64,000 bases of DNA, from the NCBI GenBank assembly GCA_964595575.1, contig CAZQRA010000001.1, positions 78,194 to 142,193 of the forward strand. Direction: 5' to 3'. Origin of the DNA: PALSA-612 sp964595575 (GTDB lineage Bacteria; Actinomycetota; Thermoleophilia; Gaiellales; Gaiellaceae). Position 1 is the first letter of the stretch. Each line of letters opens with the position of its first letter. Positions 22,758 through 30,710 of the stretch are shown here, piece after piece. The notes below the pieces were generated by a model. That model searched no databases. It had not been told where the DNA came from and saw nothing but the letters and a program-made list of their open reading frames with translations. Position numbers and translations under genes: made by a program.

Positions 22758-22979
22758 GTGGCCGTCGAGATCCTCTACTGCCCCACCTGACAAGGCTACG
22801 ACGCCCGGGCCTTGAGTCTCGAGGCCGAGCTACGGGAGCAGGGATTCGAGGCCAAGGCGACTCCCGGCCGGAAGGGGCAGTTCGACGTCCTCCGCGACGG
22901 GAAGCTCCTCTTCTCCAAGGACGAGCTGCACCGCTTTCCGGAGCCGGGCGAGATCCTCGACCTCCTGGCCTCGAGCTAG
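22758..22979 (+). CDS. candidate selenoprotein, SelH/SelW-like (Rdx family), in-frame UGA at 22788-22790
   Basis: Reading from GTG 22758 gives 73 codons ending in TAG 22977-22979, open except for one TGA at codon 11. Around it the protein reads VAVEILYCPT-U-QGYDARALS. The UGA is the fourth position of a C-x-x-U redox motif after the first beta strand, exactly where the thioredoxin-like Rdx family (SelW, SelT, SelH) has Sec or Cys. The rest follows the family: GQFDVLRDGKLLFSK, then the terminal RFPEPGEILDLL. Immediately 3' of the UGA, 22791-22796 (CAAGGC) pairs with 22809-22814 (GCCTTG) around a 12-nt loop, a possible bacterial SECIS. Likely a small thiol/selenol redox protein. A pseudogene or base error is the alternative. 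Confidence 0.75.
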
Positions 22980-23026
22980 CCGGGGCCCCTTCACCGGCGA
23001 CCGGGACCCGGTCTGGCGGCCGCTGC

Positions 23027-23032
23027 TACCGT
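23027..23032 (+). promoter_or_regulatory. -10 hexamer TACCGT before the HtrA-like gene
   Basis: Ends 6 nt before ATG 23039, consistent with a leaderless mRNA independent of the selenoprotein gene upstream. Confidence 0.4.
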
Positions 23033-23038
23033 GGGCTC

Positions 23039-24016
23039 ATGGCAAGCCCCATCTCCCTCGGGCCCGATCCTTGGCCGGAGGACGACGAGGCGCTGGATGC
23101 CTACTCGAGGGTGGTCGCGGGCGTCGCCCGCACCCTCTCCCCCTCTGTAGCGAGCCTGCGGCTCTCTCGCCGAGCGGCACGGAGGAGCTTCCAGGGCAGC
23201 GGGAGCGGCGTCGTCATCGCTCCCGACGGCTACATCCTCACCTCGGCCCACGTGGTCGAGGGCGCCCGCAGAGGCGTGGCCTCGTTCGTCGATGGCCGGG
23301 AGTGCCAGGTCGAGGTGGTAGGGCGCGACCCTCTCTCCGACTTGGCTGTGGTGCGGGCAGAGACAGGCGGTCTGGTGGCGGCCCCGCTCGGCGACGCGAG
23401 AACGCTCGAGGTGGGCCAGCTCGTGGTGGCCATCGGCAACCCCTACGGGTTCGCCGGATCGGTGACCGCCGGGGTGGTCTCCGCCCTCGGCCGGTCGCTG
23501 GCAACTCGCTGGGGCTCTACCTCGCGCATCGTCGAGAACGTCATCCAGACCGACGCCGCCCTCAACCCCGGGAGCTCCGGGGGTGCCCTGGCCGACGGGA
23601 GGGCGCGGGTAGTGGGCATCAACACGGCTGTGGCCGGCGTCGGCGTGGGGCTGGCGGTGCCCGTCGATCCCACGACGCGGCGCATCGTGGCCGCGCTCAT
23701 GCGCGAGGGTCGCTACCGGCGGGCCTACTTGGGCATCGCCGGCGGCCCGCGCCCCCTGCCGCCTCGCCTGGCTGCCTCGCAGGGCCAGGCGAGCGCGGTG
23801 GAGGTGGTGGAGGTGGCGGAAGGGAGTCCGGCCGCCAAGGCGGGTCTCCGTCCCGAGGACCTCATCGTGTCCTTGGACGGCGTCCCCGTCACGGACGTGG
23901 GTGACCTCCAGCGGCTCATGGACGAGCACGCGATCGGCCGAGCGGTGACGGTGGACGTTGTTCGACGCGGCGAGCCGACCGCCGTCCAGGTGGTGCCGGA
24001 GGAGCTGGCAGGCTGA
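23039..24016 (+). CDS. HtrA/DegP-like serine protease with PDZ domain
   Basis: 325 residues: trypsin-like domain followed by one PDZ domain (about 235-320). Catalytic triad: His in LTSAHVVEGA (about 75), Asp in DPLSDLAVV (about 105) and Ser in ALNPGSSGGAL (about 180). The PDZ carries AYLGIAGG, GSPAAKAGLRPEDLIVSLDG. No signal peptide or membrane helix precedes the protease domain, unlike most actinobacterial HtrA proteins, so as read it would be cytoplasmic. The start is set by the -10 box 6 nt upstream and absence of homology further 5'. Confidence 0.9.
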   Translation: MASPISLGPDPWPEDDEALDAYSRVVAGVARTLSPSVASLRLSRRAARRSFQGSGSGVVIAPDGYILTSAHVVEGARRGVASFVDGRECQVEVVGRDPLSDLAVVRAETGGLVAAPLGDARTLEVGQLVVAIGNPYGFAGSVTAGVVSALGRSLATRWGSTSRIVENVIQTDAALNPGSSGGALADGRARVVGINTAVAGVGVGLAVPVDPTTRRIVAALMREGRYRRAYLGIAGGPRPLPPRLAASQGQASAVEVVEVAEGSPAAKAGLRPEDLIVSLDGVPVTDVGDLQRLMDEHAIGRAVTVDVVRRGEPTAVQVVPEELAG

Positions 24017-24032
24017 GTCGGCTCGAGTCCGG

Positions 24033-25067
24033 TCAGTGGGCGAGGCGGGCCACGGCGCCGGCCAGGACGTCGAGGGCAAGCCCGATGTCCTCGGGGTCGC
24101 TCAGCTCCTCCGGGCAGTGGCTGACGCCGCCGTTGAGGCTGCGCACGAACAGCATCCCGGCCGCCACTCCAGCGGCGGCGAGCACTCCAGCATCGTGGCC
24201 GGCGCCCGAGGAAAGCTCGATCACGGGCAGGCCTCGGCTCCGTATCTCGTCCTCCAACACGGCCCTGATGGTGGTGGAGAAGGAGACGGGGTCGCTCCGC
24301 TGATCGGGGACGAGCCCGATGGCGGAGAGGAGCGCGTCCAGGCGGGAGCGATCGGGGGCGCGGGCATCGACGCTGATCTCGGCCCGGGCAGGGATGACGT
24401 TGACGGCTCCCGGCTCCACCTCGATCCGGCCTACCGTGGCCACGGCCCCCTCGATGGCCCGAGCGCTGTCTTGGACTCGGAGGATCGCCGTCGCCGCCTT
24501 GCACAGGGCGTCGTCGCGGGCATCCATGGGGGTCGTCCCAGCGTGTCCGGCCCGGCCCTCGAATACGAGGGTACCCCGAGCGTAGCCGACGATACCGGTG
24601 ACGAGGGCGAGCGGCGCTCCCGCCTGCTCCAAGCGGGGACCCTGCTCGACGTGGAGCTCGAGGAAGGCCGTGGGCAGGGGCCCGCCGGAGGTCACGCGGG
24701 CCCGGCTGCCCACGCATCCCACCTCCTCGCCCCGAAAGGCGACCACTGCTCCCCTCCCCGTCCGAGTCACGGCCTCGATCGCGGCCACCACCCCCAGGGC
24801 GCCGTCGAAGCGCCCGCCGTGGGGGACGGTGTCGAGGTGGGATCCGACCCAGACGTCGTCGCGGCGGCCGCTGCGGCCGATGAGGTTGCCGTGGGCGTCG
24901 ACCTCGACGGCGAGCCCAGCTTCGCGCATCCAGCCGGCGGCGAGCTCGTGGGCCTCGTCCTCCTCCCTGCTCCCGTACGGTCGGCTGGCCCCAGGGCCTT
25001 GGCCGATGGCCTGGAGGGCGTCCAGACGGGCGAGCACGCGCTGGAGGGGCTCCACGGCTACCGACAT
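24033..25067 (-). CDS. M20-family amidase/carbamoylase (allantoate amidohydrolase or N-carbamoyl amino acid hydrolase type)
   Basis: 344-residue zinc enzyme of the hydantoinase/carbamoylase subgroup of M20. Motifs: GSHLDTVPHGGRFDGALGVV (first metal ligands), FRGEEVGCVGSR, ELHVEQGPRLEQAG, the dimerisation-domain GRAGHAGTTPMDARDDAL, and the late SSGAGHDAGVLA with a ligand His. This subgroup cleaves ureido or carbamoyl bonds, as in allantoate and N-carbamoyl amino acids. No allantoinase or hydantoinase neighbour settles the substrate. The ATG is preceded by TAGCGT (25082-25077) at 9 nt. Confidence 0.88.
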   Translation of the reverse strand: MSVAVEPLQRVLARLDALQAIGQGPGASRPYGSREEDEAHELAAGWMREAGLAVEVDAHGNLIGRSGRRDDVWVGSHLDTVPHGGRFDGALGVVAAIEAVTRTGRGAVVAFRGEEVGCVGSRARVTSGGPLPTAFLELHVEQGPRLEQAGAPLALVTGIVGYARGTLVFEGRAGHAGTTPMDARDDALCKAATAILRVQDSARAIEGAVATVGRIEVEPGAVNVIPARAEISVDARAPDRSRLDALLSAIGLVPDQRSDPVSFSTTIRAVLEDEIRSRGLPVIELSSGAGHDAGVLAAAGVAAGMLFVRSLNGGVSHCPEELSDPEDIGLALDVLAGAVARLAH

Positions 25068-25148
25068 GCGCGGAGAACGCTACCCCCGCCGAGCCCGACG
25101 GGACGTGACCTCCCCCTTGAGGGGGGCCGAGCGCCCCCTTGCGTCAGC

Positions 25149-26564
25149 CTACCCCAGCCCGGCGCGCGAAAGAGCGACGACTTCGCTCCGACTCGGCGCC
25201 GGCGGCGACGTCGCGCGTCCGCGCGCGTAGAGGACAGCCTGCTCGTCGCGGCCGACCTCGCGGAAGGTCCGGCTGCGGGCCAGGCGGAGCTGGGCGGGGG
25301 TTCCCAGCGCCACGAGCACGACGCGGGCCCGAGGCGCCACCGCCTCCGGCGGCGCCCGGCCGGCTAGCCAGTCGAGGTAGGCGCGCTGGAGCGTTCGGGG
25401 AAAGGCATCGAGCGGGTTTGCGATCCACACCCGTCGGCCGTCGAGAGCTAGGGCCTCGGCGTTCTCGGCGTCGGCCAGGATGGGGGCGTCTCGGGCGACG
25501 GCGGCCGCGAGCAGCCGAAGCTCGGAAGAGGCGGTGGCGGCGGCCGGCGGGCGGGCGAGGCCGAGGCCGATCGCCCCGGCCAGGAGCGCCGCCGCCACGG
25601 GGACGAGCCGCCGCGGCGGGGCGAGTTGCCAGGATCGAGACCCCGTCAGCCACCGGCCCGCGGGGGCGGCTGCGAAGAGAACGAGCCAGACCGCGTTCCG
25701 TCCCGAGTGGGCGGCAGCTCCCGTCAGAGCGAGGAGCACGATTCCCTCCCACAGCGGTCGTCGGGCTCGAGCGGCGGCCAGGACGAGGGGGATCCCCAGC
25801 GTCAGGAACGCGAGGTCGAAGGGTCTCGTCCACGACAGGGGTGCCCACAGGCCCTCTCCCCTCACGGCCGCCTCGCTTCCCAGGACGCTCCTGTAGTAGG
25901 CGACGGTGTGGAGGTGGGCGGGGGTGGCGAGGAGCGCCAGCGAGCAGGCAAGGAGGGCGGCCAGGGCGACCCCCGGCTGGCGCCGAAGGCGCCCGACCAG
26001 GAGGTAGGCGGCTACTACCCCCAGCCCGAGCAGGGCTCCCCCGTGCAGGTTCGACCAGAGGGCGAGGAGAGGGGGAAGCAACCACATCCGCCACGAGGGA
26101 GCGCGCTCCTCCCGCCGGAGGACGAAAACGAGCCAAGGGAAGAGGGCGAGGGAGAAGAGCTGGGCTCGGACGACCAACAAGGTCGAGGCGGATGCCGCCG
26201 AGGCCAGGAGGATGACGAGGGAGGAGGGAAGATCGGCCGCGCCCTGCCTGCGCAGGTCGAGGGAGAGAGCCGTCAGGGCCAGGGCTACGGCGAGGACTTG
26301 GGCGAGTACGAGCCCCCGCTCGCCAAGTCCGGCCTCGAGACCGTGGAAGGCAAGTTGGCTCAGGGCAGGAGCGTCGTGCCAGCCGGCCGAGGAGAAAGCG
26401 GCGTAGGGGATGCCCCGGGGGATCTCGCCCAGGCGGGCGATCTCGGCGCCGAGCGCGGCCAGCCAGCGGGCATCGGCACCCACCTGGGCCTGGAGGGCGG
26501 CAAGAGCGGTCACCAGCGACACTGCCATCCAGGTGGCAGCGAGATGCGGGAGGGAGTGCCTCAC
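25149..26564 (-). CDS. polytopic membrane protein, GT-C glycosyltransferase-like
   Basis: 471 residues with roughly ten hydrophobic helices over residues 1-355 and a soluble C-terminal domain of about 115. An acidic loop follows the first helix, and WSNLHGGALLGLG and HSGRNAVWLVLFAA are the most distinctive stretches, resembling membrane proteins with a GT-C-like architecture that use lipid-linked sugars. No catalytic assignment can be made from sequence alone. It stands alone on the minus strand; GTG start. Alternatives include an uncharacterised transporter. Confidence 0.65.
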   Translation of the reverse strand: MRHSLPHLAATWMAVSLVTALAALQAQVGADARWLAALGAEIARLGEIPRGIPYAAFSSAGWHDAPALSQLAFHGLEAGLGERGLVLAQVLAVALALTALSLDLRRQGAADLPSSLVILLASAASASTLLVVRAQLFSLALFPWLVFVLRREERAPSWRMWLLPPLLALWSNLHGGALLGLGVVAAYLLVGRLRRQPGVALAALLACSLALLATPAHLHTVAYYRSVLGSEAAVRGEGLWAPLSWTRPFDLAFLTLGIPLVLAAARARRPLWEGIVLLALTGAAAHSGRNAVWLVLFAAAPAGRWLTGSRSWQLAPPRRLVPVAAALLAGAIGLGLARPPAAATASSELRLLAAAVARDAPILADAENAEALALDGRRVWIANPLDAFPRTLQRAYLDWLAGRAPPEAVAPRARVVLVALGTPAQLRLARSRTFREVGRDEQAVLYARGRATSPPAPSRSEVVALSRAGLG

Positions 26565-26609
26565 AGCTGGGGTATCGGCCCCGAGGGGGGTTGCCTGGAG
26601 CCGGGGGCT

Positions 26610-27785
26610 CTACGCGTCCCGCTCGAAGAGTGCTGCCTGGCCTTGGCCGACGCCCACGCACAGCGTGGCCAGCCCGTAGCGTCCGTCCCGGCGGCGAAGC
26701 TCGTGGAGCAGCGTGACCACGAGCCGGGCGCCGCTCATTCCCAGGGGGTGGCCTATGGCGATGGCCCCGCCGTTGACGTTCACGCGCTCGGGGTCGAGAC
26801 CGAGCTCACGCACGACGGCCAGGACCTGGCAGGCAAAGGCCTCGTTGAGCTCCACGAGGTCGATGTCGGCGAGGCTGAGCCCGGTCCGCCCGAGGAGCTT
26901 GCGCACCGCCGGTACCGGGCCCATGCCCATGATGCGGGGATCGACCCCGGCTACCGCCGAGGCCACGAACCAGCCGAGCGGAGAAGCGGCAAGCTCGCGG
27001 GCTGCTCTGGGGGAAGCTACGACCACTGCCGCCGCTCCGTCGCCGAGGCCGCTGGCGTTGCCCGCCGTGACCGTCCCGCCCTGGCGGAAGACGGGCGGGA
27101 GGGCCGCCAGGGCCTCCAGGGTCGTGTGGGGACGGGGATGCTCGTCCTTGCTCAGGTCGCCCACGGCTACGAGCTCCTCGGAGAAGCGACCTGCTCGGTC
27201 TGCCTCCGCCCACCGTCGCTGCGAGGAGAGGGCGAAGGCGTCCTGATCCTCGCGCCCGATGCGGAAGCGCTCGGCCACGTTCTCGGCCGTCTCTCCCATG
27301 GACTCGAGGGGGAACATCTGCTCGAGAAGGGGGTTGGGGAACCGCCAGCCCAGGGTGGTGTCCCACGCCGTCAGGTTGCCCCGGGGGAAGGCTCGCTCCG
27401 GCTTGGGGATGACCAACGGCGCGCGGCTCATCGACTCCACTCCCCCGGCCACGAACAGGTCGCCCTCGCCGGCGATGACGGCGTGGCAGGCGGCCACGAT
27501 GGCGGAGAGCCCCGAGGCACAGAGGCGGTTGACGGTCACCCCCGGCACCGACTGGGGTAGGCCGGCGAGGAGGGCGGCCATGCGGGCCACGTTGCGATTG
27601 TCCTCCCCGGCCTGGTTGGCGCAGCCCAGGTAGACGTCCTCGATAGCCTCGGGCGGCACGCCCGCCCGCGCCACCGCCTCTCTGACCGCCAGGGCGGCGA
27701 GGTCGTCGGGGCGCACGGTGGAGAGGGCGCCCCCGTACCGGCCGACCGGGGTCCGCACCGCCGACAGGATCGCTACCTGCCCCAC
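26610..27785 (-). CDS. thiolase (acetyl-CoA C-acyltransferase)
   Basis: Cleaves or forms 3-ketoacyl-CoA in beta-oxidation or beta-ketoadipate breakdown. 391 residues from GTG 27785: AILSAVRTPVGRYGGAL, nucleophile Cys in TVNRLCASGLSA (about residue 90), LNEAFACQVLAV, the His of NGGAIAIGHPLGMSG, and CVGVGQGQAALF with the second catalytic Cys. TTG 27794 would also be in frame, but TAGCTT (27798-27793) overlaps it and sits 7 nt before GTG 27785. Chain-length specificity is not evident. Confidence 0.94.
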   Translation of the reverse strand: MGQVAILSAVRTPVGRYGGALSTVRPDDLAALAVREAVARAGVPPEAIEDVYLGCANQAGEDNRNVARMAALLAGLPQSVPGVTVNRLCASGLSAIVAACHAVIAGEGDLFVAGGVESMSRAPLVIPKPERAFPRGNLTAWDTTLGWRFPNPLLEQMFPLESMGETAENVAERFRIGREDQDAFALSSQRRWAEADRAGRFSEELVAVGDLSKDEHPRPHTTLEALAALPPVFRQGGTVTAGNASGLGDGAAAVVVASPRAARELAASPLGWFVASAVAGVDPRIMGMGPVPAVRKLLGRTGLSLADIDLVELNEAFACQVLAVVRELGLDPERVNVNGGAIAIGHPLGMSGARLVVTLLHELRRRDGRYGLATLCVGVGQGQAALFERDA

Positions 27786-27792
27786 GCGCGAC

Positions 27793-27798
27793 AAGCTA
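27793..27798 (-). promoter_or_regulatory. -10 hexamer TAGCTT that decides the thiolase start
   Basis: Seven nt separate it from GTG 27785; it overlaps the alternative TTG at 27794, which is therefore unlikely to be the start. Confidence 0.4.
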
Positions 27799-28623
27799 GC
27801 CCACGAACTCGACCCGCACCGGGCGCCGGTAGACGCCCAGGATCTCCGCTCGGCGCAGGAGCTCCTCCACGGCCTTGCGACCCTCCTCCCCGTAGTCGCA
27901 GGTGAGGTCGTTGACGTACATGCCCACGAATCGGTCGGCCAGGTGGGGCTCCAGGCCGCGGCTGAACTCCATGGCGTAGGCGAGGGCCTCGCGCCGGTGC
28001 TCGAGCCCGGCCCGGATGGAGTCGGCGAGGACCGCGGACAGGGCCCGGAGCACCTCGCTGCCCAGGTCGCGGCGGGCCACGTTCACGCCCAAGGGCAGGG
28101 GAAGCCCGGTCTCGAGCAGCCACCACTCTCCCAGGTCGAGCACCTTGTACAGGCCCTCGGTCTCGTAGGTCAGCTGGCCCTCGTGGATGAGCAGGCCGGC
28201 CTCCGCTTCCCCGCTCTTCACCTCGTCCAGGATGCGGTCGAAGGGCACTTCCCGGTGGCGGAAGTCGCCGATCGCCATGCGCAGGACGAGGAACGCGGTC
28301 GTCATCCTGCCCGGCACGGCGATCTCGACCTCGGGTAGACGCTCCAGCGGCACCGGGTCGCGGGCGACCACGACCGGCCCGTAGCCGGCCCCCATGCTCG
28401 CCCCGTGGGGGAGGAGGACGTAGGTGTCCTGGACGAAGGGGTAGGCGTGGAGGGAGAGGGCGGTCACCTCCAGGCGCCCCTCGAGGGCCCACTCGTTGAG
28501 GGTCTGGATGTCGCGGAGGACGTGCTGGAACTCGAGGCCGCGCGTGTCCACCCGCCCGCTGGCGAGACCCCAGAACATGAACGCGTCGTCAGGGTCGGGG
28601 CTGTGACCGAGGCGGATTCGCAT
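27796..28623 (-). CDS. mqnD: 1,4-dihydroxy-6-naphthoate synthase (futalosine pathway)
   Basis: Converts cyclic dehypoxanthine futalosine to 1,4-dihydroxy-6-naphthoate in the alternative menaquinone pathway. 275 residues with a periplasmic-binding-protein-like fold: LGHSPDPDDAFMFWGLASG at the N-terminus, LSLHAYPFV, GASMGAGYGPVVVAR, and LLIHEGQLTYETEGL with the proposed catalytic His. mqnA, mqnC and mqnE are not in the window. The product menaquinone would be the electron acceptor of the complex I encoded downstream. Confidence 0.92.
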   Translation of the reverse strand: MRIRLGHSPDPDDAFMFWGLASGRVDTRGLEFQHVLRDIQTLNEWALEGRLEVTALSLHAYPFVQDTYVLLPHGASMGAGYGPVVVARDPVPLERLPEVEIAVPGRMTTAFLVLRMAIGDFRHREVPFDRILDEVKSGEAEAGLLIHEGQLTYETEGLYKVLDLGEWWLLETGLPLPLGVNVARRDLGSEVLRALSAVLADSIRAGLEHRREALAYAMEFSRGLEPHLADRFVGMYVNDLTCDYGEEGRKAVEELLRRAEILGVYRRPVRVEFVG

Positions 28624-28665
28624 TGAGCGCAGGAGGGTAGCAGCCTCGATCGAGGAGCGCGGAGA

Positions 28666-29010
28666 CTACTCGCCTCGGAAGAAGCGGCGCTCGAGGAGAG
28701 GCAGGATCTCCTTGCGGGTGAAAGGGAGCACGCGCTTCTCCAGCCCCTCCTCCTCCAGCACGCGCACGTCGTCCTCGAGGGCGGCGTTGGCATGCTCGAG
28801 GGCGTCGTCGAGCTCGTAGCTCTCGAAGATGTAGTCGTCGGCGCGGGGACTCGCGCTGGGTCGAAGCTGGGGATTGACCACTCGGCCCACCGCCCACAGG
28901 CCGTCCTCCCTGCGCTCGATCCAGAGGACGAGGTGCTCCGCCTCTCCCCGGTGGTCGAATCTGTCCAGTACCCGCTCCGCGCAGCGGGTGGGTGGGGGGG
29001 AGCCTGGCAC
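28666..29010 (-). CDS. conserved-looking hypothetical protein
   Basis: 114-residue soluble, charged protein that I do not recognise. RVLDRFDHRGEAEHLVLWIER and DDYIFESYELDDALEHANAALEDDVRVL suggest an alpha+beta N-terminal part and a helical C-terminus ending in RKEILPLLERRFFRGE. GTG 29010 is chosen because TATCCT (29022-29017) lies exactly 6 nt upstream; longer readings would run through the divergent gene's promoter. Compositionally like its neighbours. Confidence 0.6.
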   Translation of the reverse strand: MPGSPPPTRCAERVLDRFDHRGEAEHLVLWIERREDGLWAVGRVVNPQLRPSASPRADDYIFESYELDDALEHANAALEDDVRVLEEEGLEKRVLPFTRKEILPLLERRFFRGE

Positions 29011-29016
29011 GGGGGA

Positions 29017-29026
29017 AGGATACAAT
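29017..29026. promoter_or_regulatory. overlapping divergent -10 boxes TATCCT (-) and TACAAT (+)
   Basis: The minus-strand TATCCT occupies 29022-29017, 6 nt before GTG 29010. The plus-strand TACAAT occupies 29021-29026, 6 nt before GTG 29033. The hexamers share two bases, so both leaderless messages start from one short melted region. Confidence 0.5.
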
Positions 29027-29032
29027 CGGGCC

Positions 29033-29302
29033 GTGGCTCGCCTCACCTCCTTCCTCCGTAACCCCTTCGCCTTCCTCTTTGCCACCAAGGGGGCCGAGGA
29101 GCGGGTGGCCGTGTACATCATCCGCGAGCACGACCGCGGCCGCGACCTGAGCGACATCCTCGACGACCCCTACGTCGTCAACCGGCTGTCGCCACAGGAG
29201 GTCGCCCGCGTCCTGGAGCGGCCGGAGGTGGTGAAGGCGATCGGCGACGACATCGCCGAGGCTCACCGCCGAGCCCTGGCCGAGCGATCTACCTCGGCCT
29301 AG
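29033..29302 (+). CDS. small hypothetical protein
   Basis: 89 residues, starting at GTG 29033 directly behind the TACAAT box. The N-terminus is short and hydrophobic (LTSFLRNPFAFLF), followed by a charged helical region: VAVYIIREHDRGRDLSDILDD, RLSPQEVARVLERPEVVKAIG. No family recognised. The stop overlaps the end of the convergent ornithine cyclodeaminase-like gene by 4 nt. The strong promoter and start geometry support it as real. Confidence 0.6.
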   Translation: MARLTSFLRNPFAFLFATKGAEERVAVYIIREHDRGRDLSDILDDPYVVNRLSPQEVARVLERPEVVKAIGDDIAEAHRRALAERSTSA

Positions 29303-30228
29303 AGGTCGCGGCCCAGCCCCCGCTCTCTCGCCCGGACGACGGCTGCCGCCCCCACCGCCACGTCCCAGGCGGCGATGCCGTTGGACTTGAACACCACCAC
29401 GTCCTCCGGGGCCTGGCGCCCCTGGACTCGTCCGGAGACGACGTCAGCCAGCTCGTGCACCTCGAGCCAGTCGAGTACCCCCTGGGCCGCGGGCTCGATG
29501 AGGTCGCCGGACTCGATCATGGCGTCCTCCTTGGAGTCGCAGCAGACGAACGCGGCCCGCTCGAGCACGGCGTTGTCGAGCTCTCGGCGACTGGGGTGGT
29601 TGGCGCCGGCGGCGACCACGAGGGCTCCCGGAGAGAGCCACTCCCCTCGCAGCACGGGGTCCTTAGAGGTGGTGATGGTGACCACCACGTCGGCGGCCGC
29701 GGCGAGGGAAGGGCTGTCCACCGGCTCTGCCCCCATCCTTCGGGCAAACTCTGCGCGGCGCTCCGCGGTGCGGCAGTACACCGCCACCCGCTCGACGGTG
29801 GGCACGGCTGCCCGGATGGCCTCGATCTGCGTCTCGGCCTGCCAGCCGCAGCCGAGTACCCCCAGGGTGCGGGCGCCCTCCTTAGCCAAGTACTTGGCGG
29901 CGACCCCGCTTGCCGCCCCGGTGCGGAGCCTGCCCAGGTGGTCAGCCTCGATCAGGGCCAGGGTCTCCTGGGAGGCGGCGTCAAACAGGCAGACCACGAA
30001 GCTCGCCCCGCTGCGCCCGGCGGCGTAGGTCTTGACCCCGGCCACCCCCAGGCCGTGGTCGGAGGCGGCCATCACCGCCAGGGAGCCGCCGTCCAGCCCT
30101 AGCCGGTAGCGCGGCTTGTTCTCGATCCTGCCCTCGGCCTGGCGCAGGAACGATCCCTCCACCGCCTCCAGGGCATCTCCGATGGCGAGCAGCGCCTCCA
30201 CGTCCTCCTCGGTGAGGTAGAGAGCCAC
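29299..30228 (-). CDS. ornithine cyclodeaminase/mu-crystallin family protein
   Basis: 309-residue NAD(P)-binding protein. An N-terminal substrate domain (KPRYRLGLDG, VKTYAAG) precedes a Rossmann fold with LGVLGCGWQAETQIEAI (G-x-G-x-x-A-type loop), VYCRTAERRAEFA, and TSKDPVLRGEWLSPGALVVAAGAN. Family members include ornithine cyclodeaminase, alanine dehydrogenase, lysine cyclodeaminase and ketimine reductases, and sequence alone does not choose among them. GTG start with TAGACT (30242-30237) 8 nt upstream. Confidence 0.88.
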   Translation of the reverse strand: MALYLTEEDVEALLAIGDALEAVEGSFLRQAEGRIENKPRYRLGLDGGSLAVMAASDHGLGVAGVKTYAAGRSGASFVVCLFDAASQETLALIEADHLGRLRTGAASGVAAKYLAKEGARTLGVLGCGWQAETQIEAIRAAVPTVERVAVYCRTAERRAEFARRMGAEPVDSPSLAAAADVVVTITTSKDPVLRGEWLSPGALVVAAGANHPSRRELDNAVLERAAFVCCDSKEDAMIESGDLIEPAAQGVLDWLEVHELADVVSGRVQGRQAPEDVVVFKSNGIAAWDVAVGAAAVVRARERGLGRDL

Positions 30229-30236
30229 GGCCAGGA

Positions 30237-30242
30237 AGTCTA
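30237..30242 (-). promoter_or_regulatory. -10 hexamer TAGACT for the ornithine cyclodeaminase-like gene
   Basis: Eight nt separate it from the GTG at 30228, consistent with a near-leaderless message. Confidence 0.35.
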
Positions 30243-30309
30243 GGCCGAGGCGGGCCGAGGCCGCCGGGCGGAAGCCCCGGCCCGGCCCCTGACCACAGCC
30301 ATCCTCGCC

Positions 30310-30555
30310 TCAGCGAGGGGTGGGGGCGAGAGGCGCCCCTGCCGGGGGGGCAGGGACCGGCTGGGCTGGGGGCACGCCGGCTGCCGGCCGCCTGAGGGCG
30401 AGCCGGGCCAGCTCCCGGATCCGCCAGGCCCCCGCTCCCCGCCCTCCTTGGGGGAGGTCGAAGCCTCCCGCTCGGGCCAGCCTCTCGGCCCGCGCCACCG
30501 ACTCTCCGTGCCGCAGCCTCGCTACCTCCCAGGCCCCCTGGGGGTGGATCGTCAT
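30310..30555 (-). CDS. small hypothetical protein with proline/alanine-rich tail
   Basis: 81 residues: MTIHPQGAWEVARLRHGESV, a helical basic middle (RIRELARLALRR) and a Pro/Ala-rich C-terminal tail. Small proteins beginning M-T-I-H-P with a similar helix are common in high-GC Actinomycetota and have no known role. ATG 30555 is preceded by AAAGGAGAAGG, a good ribosome-binding site. It is divergent from the Crp/Fnr-type gene, so that regulator might control it. Confidence 0.55.
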   Translation of the reverse strand: MTIHPQGAWEVARLRHGESVARAERLARAGGFDLPQGGRGAGAWRIRELARLALRRPAAGVPPAQPVPAPPAGAPLAPTPR

Positions 30556-30710
30556 CGCCGCCTTCTCCTTTCCTACCCTCGTCCTGGAGGGTACGGGCCC
30601 GTCCCCGTCCTGGTCGCTCGCAGCGGCGATACCGGAGCCGTCTCCGCTGAGACGAGGGATCCGGCGCCTCCGTCCTAGCACGTGCGTCTCGGATGTGACA
30701 CACTGGGAGC

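Noticed and set aside
22758..22790. Reading the selenoprotein region as a 10-residue peptide ending at TGA
   Set aside because: A 62-codon in-frame continuation with clear Rdx-family motifs follows, so the TGA is not a plausible true end.
22361..24016. 551-codon plus-strand frame running through the N gap into the HtrA-like gene
   Set aside because: The 5' part is continuous only because N was read as sense; the real protease starts at 23039 behind a -10 box. The selenoprotein gene occupies another frame of this stretch.
25112..25125. CCCCC-TTGA-GGGGG hairpin after the membrane protein gene
   Set aside because: Only five G-C pairs in a locally G/C-run-rich sequence; too weak to call a terminator.
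30693..30704. TGTGACACAC upstream of the Crp/Fnr gene as a CRP autoregulatory site
   Set aside because: Only one TGTGA half-site is present; the expected inverted partner at 6-nt spacing is missing.
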